From an uncultured Lentisphaeraceae bacterium (GTDB taxonomy: Bacteria; Verrucomicrobiota; Kiritimatiellia; RFP12; DVOR01): DNA of 21,010 bases. The notes below the pieces were generated by a model, which was not told where the DNA came from, ran no database searches, and worked only from the letters and a program-made list of their open reading frames with translations. Position 1 is the first letter of the stretch. Each line of letters starts with the position of its first letter. Of this stretch, positions 1-8,283 are shown piece by piece. The DNA lies in NCBI GenBank assembly GCA_937892925.1, contig CALBHX010000040.1, positions 1 to 21,010 on the forward strand. The letters run 5' to 3'. The position numbers were made by a program, and so were the translations under genes.

Positions 1-410
1 AGTTGGTGAAGTCCGTGGACACCACCTGTGTCACCAACCGCTTTGAGTACGACGCCCTCGACCGCCGGATCGCTTCCATCGATGGCCGCGACAACCGCAC
101 GGCCTATGCCTACGATGCGAAGAATAACCTGACCTCCGCCACCGATGCCGTCGGCGCTGTTACGGCTTACGGTTACGATGTGATGGGGCAGACGGTTGCC
201 GTGACCAACGCATTGGGGAATGTGATAAACTACGCCTATGACCTGCGGGGCAGCAAGACGTATGAAGGCGGCGCGACTTATCCTGTGCGCTATACCTACG
301 ATGTCTTCGGGAACAAGACTTCTATGACGACTTACCGTAAGGAGGCTTCCGGCGTGGGCGACACCACCACATGGGCGTATGACGAGGCTTCAGGATCATT
401 TCTCACTTGA
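1..410 (+). CDS. YD-repeat (Rhs-type) protein, 3' fragment, abruptly truncated
   Basis: The frame is open from the left edge, so the true start lies outside the window. The roughly 135 visible residues are back-to-back YD repeats, with units such as FEYDALDRR, YAYDAKNN, YGYDVMGQ, YAYDLRGS, YTYDVFGN and WAYDEASG. YD repeats build the shell of Rhs/teneurin-like secreted or surface proteins, which often carry a toxic C-terminal tip. The frame ends at a TGA a few codons after YDEASG, in the middle of a repeat. There is no conserved core terminus (DPxG-like motif) and no tip domain. The DNA after the stop is much AT-richer. I infer that the 3' end was lost or replaced by recombination, as is common at rhs loci. 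It could be a displaced fragment or pseudogene rather than a working gene. The family call is firm; functionality is doubtful. Confidence 0.8.
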   Translation, partial: LVKSVDTTCVTNRFEYDALDRRIASIDGRDNRTAYAYDAKNNLTSATDAVGAVTAYGYDVMGQTVAVTNALGNVINYAYDLRGSKTYEGGATYPVRYTYDVFGNKTSMTTYRKEASGVGDTTTWAYDEASGSFLT

Positions 411-956
411 CCCAAAGAAAGCCGTCAAATTTCTCATTGCGTTCAATCGGGTATTCCTTTCTACTTTCAACAAATCTGACAGCTCTAAGATACAATAGAC
501 ATGATGTACGCAAAATCATTCCCCTTTGCGGCATGTTCGAATCTTTCGAAATTTGTATTCGGTACTGCTGTTAGACTGTTTAGGCTGTTATCGGTTACGC
601 TCTAGGGTATTTTTTTAGATTTAACATGTTATCGAAGTAGATACTTCAACAGCTTTGAAGTGTTCACTAAAGTGACTCGTTATCGTATCTCACGATATGT
701 TTATTGCGAAAAGAATCCCCATGGATGCACGACATTGGTAAATGAAAATGGAGAGGTTTTGAGTACTGTGTGGTTTATCGCATGTTGTGTATTGGGCTTG
801 TTGTGCTTTTCGCAGAAAAGGTTACGTGGAGATGGGGACTTTTCACAGGGAAGAACTTAATCTAATGGTGGAGGTACATGAGGTAGTTTTCTGATTGACA
901 GTGAGGAAGTTTGGAATAACGTATCTCTCTGTTTGGGGAGACAGATGGTCGGGCTT
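411..956. other. AT-rich stretch without a convincing gene (possible rhs tip remnant)
   Basis: This stretch is clearly richer in A+T than its flanks: 541-600 has about 40% G+C, against about 63% in a coding line such as 6241-6300. The longest plus-strand frame here runs 606-860 and would need a GTG start at 660. It contains YVYCEKNPHG followed by a hydrophobic stretch, faintly recalling the YxYxxNNP segment near the end of Rhs cores. It has no Shine-Dalgarno sequence and no other family signal. I see no tRNA, terminator or insertion-sequence ends. The composition suggests transferred DNA or a decayed polymorphic tip. Confidence 0.4.
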
Positions 957-987
957 TTGATAAGATAAAGCAGATTCACGGTATAAT
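957..987 (+). promoter_or_regulatory. Predicted sigma-70-type promoter for the 1017 gene
   Basis: A perfect -10 hexamer TATAAT lies at 982-987 and a TTGATA -35-like hexamer at 957-962. The spacer is 19 bases, longer than the ideal 17, so the -35 assignment is less certain. Transcription would start near 994, giving a leader of about 23 bases. A weak GGGAA Shine-Dalgarno-like element lies at 1003-1007. It is the only good promoter ahead of the 1017-7559 gene block. Confidence 0.55.
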
Positions 988-1016
988 CGAGTCTTTCTTT
1001 CTGGGAATACGGAACA

Positions 1017-3077
1017 ATGCGTTTTCGAATAGTGCTGATGGTGATGGTGGCGCTGACAGGTTCAGTCGGGTTTGCTGCTCAGACGGTGTTTGATTTGCCG
1101 GCACTCTTTCCGCAGCATGTGCGGTACCTCTCGCAATTTACCGCGGCACTTCGCCAGGGCGATTGGCTGACGGCGGAAACGGCGGCGCGGGCTGCTTCGA
1201 AGCTGCTTCCTGGAGATGCGAATTGGCAGTATAACGTGGCGTGTGTGTGTGCTCGCTCGGGAGCTGTGGAGGAGGCGTTGAAGGCACTTCGTAAGGCATT
1301 GGAGCTTGGGTTTTCCGGTGCGGCACAATTGGAGAAGGATGAGGATTTGGCAGCGTTGCGGGGGCTCCCGGCTTTTCGTGAGCTGGTGGCGCAGGCGGCG
1401 CAGTTGGCGGCTAATGCGCCAGAGAATCCGCTGGTGGCACAGGCTCAGCCTACGCCGATACGAATGGGAGGCGAAGCTTCCGTAACAGAGGCGAATACAC
1501 AGTGGGCGTGGGATCCATCTTCAGGGGGGTATTTAACCACACTTTTCGCGTTGTTTTCGCCTTCCTCGTCCGAGTCTTCGGAATATCGTGGGCCGTATGC
1601 GGAAATTGTTCGCCCGTGGTTGGTTCCCAATGCCTTGGCGGGCGTGCTTTATGTTAATCGTGATGCGGATGCGTGCGTGGTGCGTTATGAGAACTTTCCG
1701 GGGTTGACGCCGGTGGTTTATAGTGAAGAGGCGCAGCGCGCCAAAGCCCATATTGGTGCTGCCAACGGACTCTTCTCCAATGGACGTACGCCGCTGCCTA
1801 CAGTTGGTAATTCTACCAGCGTCAAAGGAAATTCTTTCTTTTGGCGTTCGATTGGGCGGAGTGTGTCATCCAGCCCGGATGCAATGGCCACGGCGTTTCG
1901 CCTTGCGGTAAATAACCAGTTGTATGTATATGACGCGACGGCGGACTTTTTGCCTGGAGAGGCTCCGGGTGCGGGGGATAACTTCCATACGTATAATCCG
2001 GCATTTCTGCTTTCGGTAGATGCCGATGCCGCAGATTTGAAACAGGCTCATCCAAAAGCGGTGCAGCGGGGGTTGACGGAGCTGGTGTTGGCGGCGGTGG
2101 CCGTGATGCCTCCGGAGACGCGACAGGCCATGTGGGCGCAGGGGCTTTTTGTACCTACGGTGCAGCGGTTGTTTCGGCAACACGTTAAGGGTTTTCCGGA
2201 TTACTTCTCTTCAGGGGCACATCCCGTGGCGTTTGATCCAGAACAGTTGGAGGTGGAAGCGTTGCTTCAAGCGGCGCACACACTACGCCCTGAGCAGTTA
2301 CCGCCTGCCATTCGACTGGCGGTGCGACAGGACTCGATGCCGATTCGTTATGTGGACTATTTTGACCTGACGACTTCGGAGGGGGTCGCCGATACACCGG
2401 TTTGCGTGACGCGGATTCTGCGTGGGCGTGGGCGAACGCGTCGTTTGACGGTCGAGGTGGCGCCGCTGCGTGAAGAGCCAGGGATGACATTTCGCTGGTT
2501 TGTGGTAACCGGGCAGGCCGAACATGTTCGGATACGTCCTTTGGTGGCTTCAGGCTCGTTGGTAACGCTAGAGGTGGATGCTCCGGGTGATTTCATGCAG
2601 AGTGGTGTTCGACGCCGACGGGTAGATGTGGCTTGCGTGGCGGTTCGTCCGGATGGCGTGGTATCTGCACCGGTGTTTGTGTCGTTCCGTGCGCTTGGAA
2701 ATGAACGCCGGGTGTATGATGCGCAGGGGCGTATTCAGACGATGGATTATCTGATGCCGGAAGATCGGCTGTATGAGGATCCGGTGCTCTCTATCAGCAA
2801 ACGGTGGCGCGATGATTATCTGTACGCGCCGGATGGTACGTGTAAGGGTTGGAACCGGACGCGTCCGGATGGTTCAGTACAGAGATTTGATCGTCTCGGG
2901 CGCCGGGTGGTAGAGCAGACGGCAGAGGGTGCACCCAAACGCGTGGTTCCAGTACGATATGCGCCGCGTACGGTGCCGCGCCAAACGACGGATGGTCGGA
3001 CGGTGCAGGTGCTTGAGTTGATCCAGATAGATGCCGGAGAGCCGGTGGATGTAAACGGCGAGAGAGAGAGATTATGA
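1017..3077 (+). CDS. Exported protein with N-terminal TPR region, function unknown
   Basis: The 686-residue product starts with a clear signal peptide (MRFRIVLMVMVALTGSVGFAA), so it should act outside the cytoplasm. Residues about 38-125 look like tetratricopeptide helices, for example YNVACVCARSGAVEEALKAL, which usually mediate protein contacts. The middle (about 150-500) has no family I recognise. Residues about 585-650 contain short motifs such as RRVYDAQGRI, DDYLYAPDGT and RFDRLGRRV that resemble YD-repeat units. The start is the ATG about 30 bases after a TATAAT box. The stop overlaps the next start (ATGA at 3074-3077), so the protein is translationally coupled to a peptide-type ABC permease. 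This raises the possibility that it is a periplasmic or surface partner of that transporter. It does not look like a substrate-binding protein (YejA/OppA type). Coding call firm, role unknown. Confidence 0.85.
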   Translation: MRFRIVLMVMVALTGSVGFAAQTVFDLPALFPQHVRYLSQFTAALRQGDWLTAETAARAASKLLPGDANWQYNVACVCARSGAVEEALKALRKALELGFSGAAQLEKDEDLAALRGLPAFRELVAQAAQLAANAPENPLVAQAQPTPIRMGGEASVTEANTQWAWDPSSGGYLTTLFALFSPSSSESSEYRGPYAEIVRPWLVPNALAGVLYVNRDADACVVRYENFPGLTPVVYSEEAQRAKAHIGAANGLFSNGRTPLPTVGNSTSVKGNSFFWRSIGRSVSSSPDAMATAFRLAVNNQLYVYDATADFLPGEAPGAGDNFHTYNPAFLLSVDADAADLKQAHPKAVQRGLTELVLAAVAVMPPETRQAMWAQGLFVPTVQRLFRQHVKGFPDYFSSGAHPVAFDPEQLEVEALLQAAHTLRPEQLPPAIRLAVRQDSMPIRYVDYFDLTTSEGVADTPVCVTRILRGRGRTRRLTVEVAPLREEPGMTFRWFVVTGQAEHVRIRPLVASGSLVTLEVDAPGDFMQSGVRRRRVDVACVAVRPDGVVSAPVFVSFRALGNERRVYDAQGRIQTMDYLMPEDRLYEDPVLSISKRWRDDYLYAPDGTCKGWNRTRPDGSVQRFDRLGRRVVEQTAEGAPKRVVPVRYAPRTVPRQTTDGRTVQVLELIQIDAGEPVDVNGERERL

Positions 3078-4708
3078 GTGCATTGTTTCATGTTTCCCCA
3101 TTGACGCGGAAGCGTTGGGAACGCTTCCGCAGGAGCCGTGTGGCCTTTTGGTCGCTTCGTTTATTGGCGGTGCTTTATGCCATTAGTCTATGCGCTGAGT
3201 TGATTTGTAATGCCAAGCCATTGGTGATGCGTTACAACGGGGAGTGGTCGTTCCCCTTCCTATGTACGCAGCCTCCCGCTGCGATCCGTGCGGAGCTGGG
3301 GGGGAATACGCATGTGGATTATCGGGCGTTTGTGGCCGGGAAGCTGTTTGGGTCTCACCCGGGAGACTTTGCGTTGTTTGCACCAGTGCCGTATTCTCCA
3401 GGGGAGACGCTGGATACGAAAGATTTGGAGGCGGATAAGCGGGTAACGCTCTCGTTGGTGCCGGATCAGCCGATTGCGCGATTCAATTTGACGCGGGATT
3501 TTGCGGTAGTTCGTCAGGATAGTTGCGCGCAGTTTTTCCCGGGGGTGGATATTCGGGACGGGCGTGCTAAGCTTGCGGATCTTGTAGCCGTTACGCCGCA
3601 GCTTCAGCGGGAGTTGGCACGTCGATTTCTGGGAGAGGCTTGCGAAGCGTTTGAGATGGATGTTGAACCAATGGAACTGCGGGCGTTCCCCTGGAAAACG
3701 CTGCGCCTGTCGTTGCCGCCTGGGGCGGCTGGAGCTCAACCCGAAACGCTTCGCGTAAATCTGCGGGAGGTATTGCCTAATGGGCTGCGCTTTTTGCCGA
3801 AACAAACCTTTGTCTTTTCTCGTAATGAGGAGGACGGACGGTTGCAGTTGCTTCGTTATTCCTCGGAAACAGCCCCTTCAGGTGAGTTTTTGGATCAATT
3901 GAAGGCTTGGGCGGAGAAGGGCTTTGTCAAAGATTTGACTGCGGCGGATAAGCTGACGTATACGAATGGGGGCGTATCTTATCGGATCTATTCTGGAAAC
4001 AATCTGCGTTTTCCTTTCCCGCCTACGTGGCGGCATCCGTTTGGGCTTGACGGTTCAGGACGGGATGTTTTTTCGCGAATCTTGTATGCTACGCGCATTG
4101 CGATGAGTTTCGGCTTGTTGCTGGCGATAGCGGCAACGATATTGGGAATGATTGTGGGCTCGATTCAGGGCTACTTTGGCGGGAAGGTGGATATTTGTGT
4201 TCAGCGGTTCACTGAGATTTGGGCGGCGCTTCCATTCCTTTATATTATGGTTTTGGTAGGGTCGGTTTTCGGCCGTAGTTTCTGGTTGCTTTTGTTGGTT
4301 TATGGCTTGTTCTGCTGGTTGGGGCTCTCTTATTATATGCGGGCGGAGTTTCTGCGTTTGCGTAATCGACCGTTTGTTGCGGCGGCGCGTTGTCAGGGGT
4401 TGGGAAATGGGCGGATTATTTTCCGGCATATTCTGCCAAATGCGCTTACGCCTATTATTACGCTCTTTCCATTCCTGTTGGTAGGGGCAATCGGGTCGTT
4501 AGTGTCGTTGGATTTCCTTGGCTTTGGTTTGCCGCCGTTGACGCCAAGCTGGGGTGAGCTTCTGAATCAGGCGCAGACGTATCGGTGGGCCTGGTGGTTG
4601 ATTCTGTTTCCTTCCATGGCCATTTTTACGGTGATGTTCCTGACGGTAATGATTGGCGAGGGCGTACGTAACGCGTTCGATCCTAAGCCGTTCAGTAAAC
4701 TCCAATAA
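3074..4708 (+). CDS. yejE: YejE/OppC-type peptide ABC transporter permease with a large insertion
   Basis: This is an inner-membrane permease of a peptide/microcin C-type ABC importer. The N-terminus (KRWERFRRSRVAFWSL, then a membrane helix at about 24-46 and CAELICNAKPLVMRYNG) matches YejE closely. The C-terminal BPD_transp_1 domain (about 335-535) has several membrane helices. Its cytoplasmic EAA loop (about 424-460, EFLRLRNRPFVAAARCQGLG) docks the ATPase, and SLDFLGFGLP and FDP near the end are YejE hallmarks. It has 544 residues, where E. coli YejE has about 341. The excess is one block at about 114-311, between APVPYSPGETL and FPFPPTWRHPFGLDGSGRDV, which should face the periplasm. It starts within the ATGA overlap with the 1017 gene and is followed 18 bases later by the ATPase gene. 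No yejA or yejB is visible in the window. Family call strong; exact substrate unknown. Confidence 0.9.
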   Translation: MSALFHVSPLTRKRWERFRRSRVAFWSLRLLAVLYAISLCAELICNAKPLVMRYNGEWSFPFLCTQPPAAIRAELGGNTHVDYRAFVAGKLFGSHPGDFALFAPVPYSPGETLDTKDLEADKRVTLSLVPDQPIARFNLTRDFAVVRQDSCAQFFPGVDIRDGRAKLADLVAVTPQLQRELARRFLGEACEAFEMDVEPMELRAFPWKTLRLSLPPGAAGAQPETLRVNLREVLPNGLRFLPKQTFVFSRNEEDGRLQLLRYSSETAPSGEFLDQLKAWAEKGFVKDLTAADKLTYTNGGVSYRIYSGNNLRFPFPPTWRHPFGLDGSGRDVFSRILYATRIAMSFGLLLAIAATILGMIVGSIQGYFGGKVDICVQRFTEIWAALPFLYIMVLVGSVFGRSFWLLLLVYGLFCWLGLSYYMRAEFLRLRNRPFVAAARCQGLGNGRIIFRHILPNALTPIITLFPFLLVGAIGSLVSLDFLGFGLPPLTPSWGELLNQAQTYRWAWWLILFPSMAIFTVMFLTVMIGEGVRNAFDPKPFSKLQ

Positions 4709-4726
4709 GCCTCGGAGGCCGTTTTT

Positions 4727-5704
4727 ATGCTCAAGTCTGAACAACCGCTCTTACAGGTTCGCAACCTGACTATTGCCTTTGAGAATGATGAAACCCATGC
4801 GCTGTCTACCATCGTTCAGGATGTGTCCTTTAACGTTCGCCGCGGGGAAATCCTCTGTATCGTCGGGGAGTCTGGGTGTGGCAAAACGGTTAGCTCCATG
4901 TGTATTCCCCGGCTGTTGCCATCGCCTCCCGCGAAGGTATTGGGCGGAGAAATTCTGTTTGAGGGAGAAGACTTGCTCAAGCTGCCTATGGCTAAAATGC
5001 GGGCTTACCGCGGGCGGAAAATAGGTGTGATTTTCCAGGATCCAATGACGGCGCTTTCACCATTGGTGCGCATTGGCGACCAGATTGTGGAGTCGCTTCA
5101 TATTCATTTTCCAACGATGGCGCGAGCAGAGGCGCGGGCCAAAGCATTAATCTGGTTGGAGAAAGTTGGAATCCCAGAGCCGGCTCGTGTGATGCGGAGC
5201 TATCCGCATGAGCTTTCCGGCGGGATGCAGCAGCGCGTGATGATTGCGATGTGTTTGATTCTTGAGCCGCAGCTGATTATTGCCGATGAACCGACCACGG
5301 CACTGGATGTGACCATTCAGGCACAAGTGTTGGAGCTGATGCTGCAATTACATAGTAAAGATTCGGGCATGGTTTTTATCACGCACGATATGGGTGTGGT
5401 TTACCGGATGGCTGACCGAGTGGCGGTGATGTATGCCGGGCAGGTGGTGGAGCAGGCGGAGGCAGGAGCCTTTTTTGCCGGCCCCAAACATCCTTACGCG
5501 CGGGCACTGTTGGAGGCGCTTCCATCGCATGCTACACGCGGTAAAACGCTGCGGGCTATCCCAGGGCAGGTGCCGCGGCCAGATAAGTTTGGGCCGGGAT
5601 GTCGATTTGCTGACCGGTGTGATTGTGCACGCCCGGAATGTGCAGGAACGCCCCCCGCATTGCGAGAGATTGATGGGCGGCAGGTGAGGTGCCCCTATGC
5701 CTGA
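4727..5704 (+). CDS. OppD/DppD-type peptide ABC transporter ATP-binding protein
   Basis: This cytoplasmic ATPase probably drives the permease encoded just upstream. In order: Walker A GESGCGKT (47-54), Q-loop Q104 in VIFQDPMTALSP, signature LSGGMQQ (163-169), Walker B LIIADEP (183-189), and H-loop H220. The C-terminal oligo_HPY region (KHPYARALLEALP at about 254-266) has a cysteine cluster (C292, C298, C300, C305, C322) typical of DppD/OppD proteins. At 325 residues it carries one nucleotide-binding domain. YejF, the usual YejE partner, fuses two domains in about 530 residues, so a second ATPase must be supplied elsewhere or the protein acts as a homodimer. The start is supported by GGAGG at 4714-4718, eight bases before the ATG. 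Its end overlaps the next gene by eight bases. Confidence 0.93.
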   Translation: MLKSEQPLLQVRNLTIAFENDETHALSTIVQDVSFNVRRGEILCIVGESGCGKTVSSMCIPRLLPSPPAKVLGGEILFEGEDLLKLPMAKMRAYRGRKIGVIFQDPMTALSPLVRIGDQIVESLHIHFPTMARAEARAKALIWLEKVGIPEPARVMRSYPHELSGGMQQRVMIAMCLILEPQLIIADEPTTALDVTIQAQVLELMLQLHSKDSGMVFITHDMGVVYRMADRVAVMYAGQVVEQAEAGAFFAGPKHPYARALLEALPSHATRGKTLRAIPGQVPRPDKFGPGCRFADRCDCARPECAGTPPALREIDGRQVRCPYA

Positions 5705-7559
5705 AAAACCAGTTAATGCCAATGTGTGCGGGGCTCCCGCACGGTTGGTGTTTCGGGGGCGTAAGCCTGGGCTTGCAGAGCAGGCGCTGACGATTCTTCG
5801 CCGCTTGCGGGAACATGGGTTCGAGACCTATTTTGCCGGAGGCTGTGTCCGCGATGCGTTGCGTGGTGCGGAGGTGAAAGATATCGATGTGGCGACTGCG
5901 GCCACGCCCGATGAGGTGGCGGCGTTGTTTCCTGCGCAGAGTGTGGGTGTTGGGCAGGCCTTTGGGGTTATGTTGGTACAGGCGGGAGGGCATTCCTTTG
6001 ACGTGGCAACGTTTCGAAAAGATGGCGGTTATCAGGACGGGCGCCATCCTGAAACGGTGGCGTTTGAAGGAGCTGAGCAGGATGCTCTCCGGCGGGACTT
6101 CACGGTTAATGCGCTGTTTTATGATCCGTTGGCAGAACGGGTGATCGATTTCGTTGGCGGATTGTCAGATTTACGTGCTGGAGTGCTTCGTACGGTTGGG
6201 GATCCGGTGGCGCGTTTTCGTGAAGATCGGCTTCGAATGCTCCGAGCGGTACGATTTTCCGCGGTTTGCGGGTGGCAGATTGACCCCGGCACATGGGCGG
6301 CGTTGAAGGCCGAGGCTCCGAGTTTGATGTGTGTGAGCATGGAGCGTATTCGGACGGAATTTTTGCGAATGTTGGGGGAGGCGCCAGTACCCTCGCAAGC
6401 GTTGGAGATGCTTCAAGAGAGTGGGTTGCTGGCAATGTTTTTTCCGGAATTGACGGCACTTCGCGGGTGTTTGCAAACCCCAAAATGGCACCCGGAGGGG
6501 GATGTTTGGGTACATACGGCACGAATGCTGGACTTGGCTCCAGCGCCGCGTTCTCCACAGCTGGTGTGGGCAGTTTTATTGCATGATATCGGAAAGCCGC
6601 GAGCGTTGGTTGTGGAGACGCAGTCGGATGGGGCGTTGGCGTATCGAACGCCGTGCCATGCAGCAATCGGGGCGGAAATGGTGCCGGAGATTCTTCGGCG
6701 TTTCAAGGAGAGCCGAGAGCTTATGACATGCGTTCGTGAGGCCGTTGCCAACCACATGAAGTTTATGGAGCTGCCCAAAATGCGCCCTGCAACGGCACGG
6801 CAGTTCCTAGGGCGGTCAACGATACCGTTGGAGCTGGAACTGCACCGGTTGGACTGCCTGTCTTCGCATGCTAAGCTGGAGCTGTATGAGCTGGCTAAGG
6901 CTAAGCTGGCGGTGTACGCTAAGGAACCGATTCTTCCCTCGCCGAGTATTTCCGGGCGGGAGCTCTTGGCATGTGGGTATGTGCCAGGGCCGGCGTTGGG
7001 AGAACGACTAAAGATGCTTTATTCAATGCAATTGGAGGGAGCCTCTCGTGCAGAATTGCTGGAGCAGGCGCTTCTGGAAGCTCCTGTGGATGCAGAAAAA
7101 CCACGAAGTGTATTATTTGTCGTGGCACCGGGGCATCCGTTCCCGTTGCGTTCGGCGTGGGAGGCTTTGTGTGCCCGGCCTGGCTGGACGGTGCAGTTGC
7201 TGGTATTGCCGGGTGTTTCTTGGCAGGAGCCGCCGCACCCTCAACGGAAGATTTGGCGGATGGTTGCTGATTGTGCAGGGTGTACGGAGTATCCAGATGT
7301 TTCGGGTTTTCAGCTGATCGTTGCGCCGAAAGGAGGATGGCCGGAAGATGAACGCCCGCATGAGGCGATGGTCTGGTTCGTGGAGACCGCAGTGCCCAAA
7401 TGCACTTGCCCCGAGCTCGACACCCTGTCGGAGCGGGTTGAGGATGAAACCGGGGCGGGGGCGCCCCGAGGATGCTCCGGTGTTGTTGAGAAGGTTGGGG
7501 AAATGCCGGGTATGGAGGGTTTTCGAGCAGACGACTCGATGGCGGGGATGAGGCCGTAG
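5697..7559 (+). CDS. CCA-adding tRNA nucleotidyltransferase / poly(A) polymerase family with C-terminal extension
   Basis: A class II nucleotidyltransferase that adds or repairs the tRNA 3' CCA, or adds poly(A). The head domain has GGCVRDALRG (48-57) and the metal-binding KDIDVAT (D62, D64), then RRDFTVNAL (132-140) and the motif REDRLRMLRAVRF (175-187). An HD domain follows, with H273 and LLHDIGKP (294-301), as in HD-containing bacterial CCA enzymes with phosphohydrolase activity. Recognisable homology ends near residue 465. The remaining 155 residues are unusual: a hydrophobic, possibly alpha/beta stretch (SVLFVVAPGHPF to FVETAVPKCTC, about 471-571), then a low-complexity tail. The gene overlaps the ATPase gene upstream by eight bases. 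The tRNAs in this window encode their CCA, so repair is the likelier need for them. Sequence alone cannot separate CCA addition from polyadenylation. Confidence 0.9.
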   Translation: MPEKPVNANVCGAPARLVFRGRKPGLAEQALTILRRLREHGFETYFAGGCVRDALRGAEVKDIDVATAATPDEVAALFPAQSVGVGQAFGVMLVQAGGHSFDVATFRKDGGYQDGRHPETVAFEGAEQDALRRDFTVNALFYDPLAERVIDFVGGLSDLRAGVLRTVGDPVARFREDRLRMLRAVRFSAVCGWQIDPGTWAALKAEAPSLMCVSMERIRTEFLRMLGEAPVPSQALEMLQESGLLAMFFPELTALRGCLQTPKWHPEGDVWVHTARMLDLAPAPRSPQLVWAVLLHDIGKPRALVVETQSDGALAYRTPCHAAIGAEMVPEILRRFKESRELMTCVREAVANHMKFMELPKMRPATARQFLGRSTIPLELELHRLDCLSSHAKLELYELAKAKLAVYAKEPILPSPSISGRELLACGYVPGPALGERLKMLYSMQLEGASRAELLEQALLEAPVDAEKPRSVLFVVAPGHPFPLRSAWEALCARPGWTVQLLVLPGVSWQEPPHPQRKIWRMVADCAGCTEYPDVSGFQLIVAPKGGWPEDERPHEAMVWFVETAVPKCTCPELDTLSERVEDETGAGAPRGCSGVVEKVGEMPGMEGFRADDSMAGMRP

Positions 7560-7577
7560 TGCCGGGCGGTTTTGCTG

Positions 7578-7605
7578 TGGTATACTGAGCAAACGCCTAA
7601 GGAGG
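7578..7605 (+). promoter_or_regulatory. Extended -10 promoter and strong ribosome-binding site ahead of marC
   Basis: TGGTATACT at 7578-7586 is an extended -10 element (TG, one base, TATACT) with no good -35. The Shine-Dalgarno sequence AAGGAGG at 7599-7605 lies nine bases before the ATG at 7615, the best in the window. This suggests a new transcript starting near 7593, separate from the CCA-enzyme gene that ends at 7559. I see no terminator between them, so read-through is possible. Confidence 0.6.
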
Positions 7606-7614
7606 AAACGAGCG

Positions 7615-8283
7615 ATGACTGATGCGCTGTTATTTGCTTGGAGCAACTTCGTTAAACTGTTTTTTCTTTTCTGTCCGTTTTTCGTATTGAACATGTTTCT
7701 GTCGCTGACAGAGGGTGTTTCGGCGCGTCGGAAGCAGAGCGTGGCGGTGCGTGTAACACGCGTGGTGGTGGTGATGGGCGCCATCTGTTATTTTGCCGGG
7801 AATGCCTTTTTGATGCTGTTTGGTCTGGATATTGAGGGCTTTCGTATTGGGGCGGGAATTTTGCTGATGGTGATGGCGCAGGGGTTGGCTTTGGGGTCAG
7901 ATACGCCAACGGCGGAGACGCGCCCGCGTAACGTGGATGATATTGTGGTGGTGCCGCTTGGGATTCCGATTATCATGGGGCCGGCGTGTGTTTCGCCGAT
8001 TATCATTATTGGAGCGGAAGCTCTGAAGAATCCGGATGTGGGGTGGGGGACGTTTCTCTTTGGCTTTGTGGGTTTTGTGGCGGCGATTGCTGCGTTGGGG
8101 GCAATTCTTTACTTTGCCGAGGCGTTGGAGCGAATGTTTGGCAAGAACGTGATTCGCATTTTCTCCAAGGTGTCGGGGGTGATTTTGATGGCCATGGCTG
8201 CGCAAATGATTGCGCGTGGCTTTTTCTCCTATTTGGATAGTTCTGCGGTAGGGCAGAAGATTTTGGAAAGTTTGGCGCAATGA
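7615..8283 (+). CDS. MarC family integral membrane protein
   Basis: The 222-residue product is almost entirely hydrophobic, with about six predicted membrane helices, as expected for MarC/UPF0056 proteins of the inner membrane. Family features include a first helix with FFLFCPFFVLNMFLSLTEG, the repeat-like central helix GFRIGAGILLMVMAQG, the loop PLGIPIIMGPACVSPIIIIG (compare the PLAIPLLAGPG segment of the family), and the final helix KVSGVILMAMAAQMIARG. The name comes from multiple antibiotic resistance, but that link was later dismissed and the true transport role is unknown. The start is fixed by AAGGAGG at 7599-7605. The end overlaps the next gene by four bases (ATGA at 8280), so the two are probably translationally coupled. 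Confidence 0.9.
   Translation: MTDALLFAWSNFVKLFFLFCPFFVLNMFLSLTEGVSARRKQSVAVRVTRVVVVMGAICYFAGNAFLMLFGLDIEGFRIGAGILLMVMAQGLALGSDTPTAETRPRNVDDIVVVPLGIPIIMGPACVSPIIIIGAEALKNPDVGWGTFLFGFVGFVAAIAALGAILYFAEALERMFGKNVIRIFSKVSGVILMAMAAQMIARGFFSYLDSSAVGQKILESLAQ

Noticed and set aside
7451..7468. GC-rich hairpin CGGGGCG/CGCCCCG as a terminator
   Set aside because: It lies within the coding region of the CCA enzyme and has no T-tract after it.
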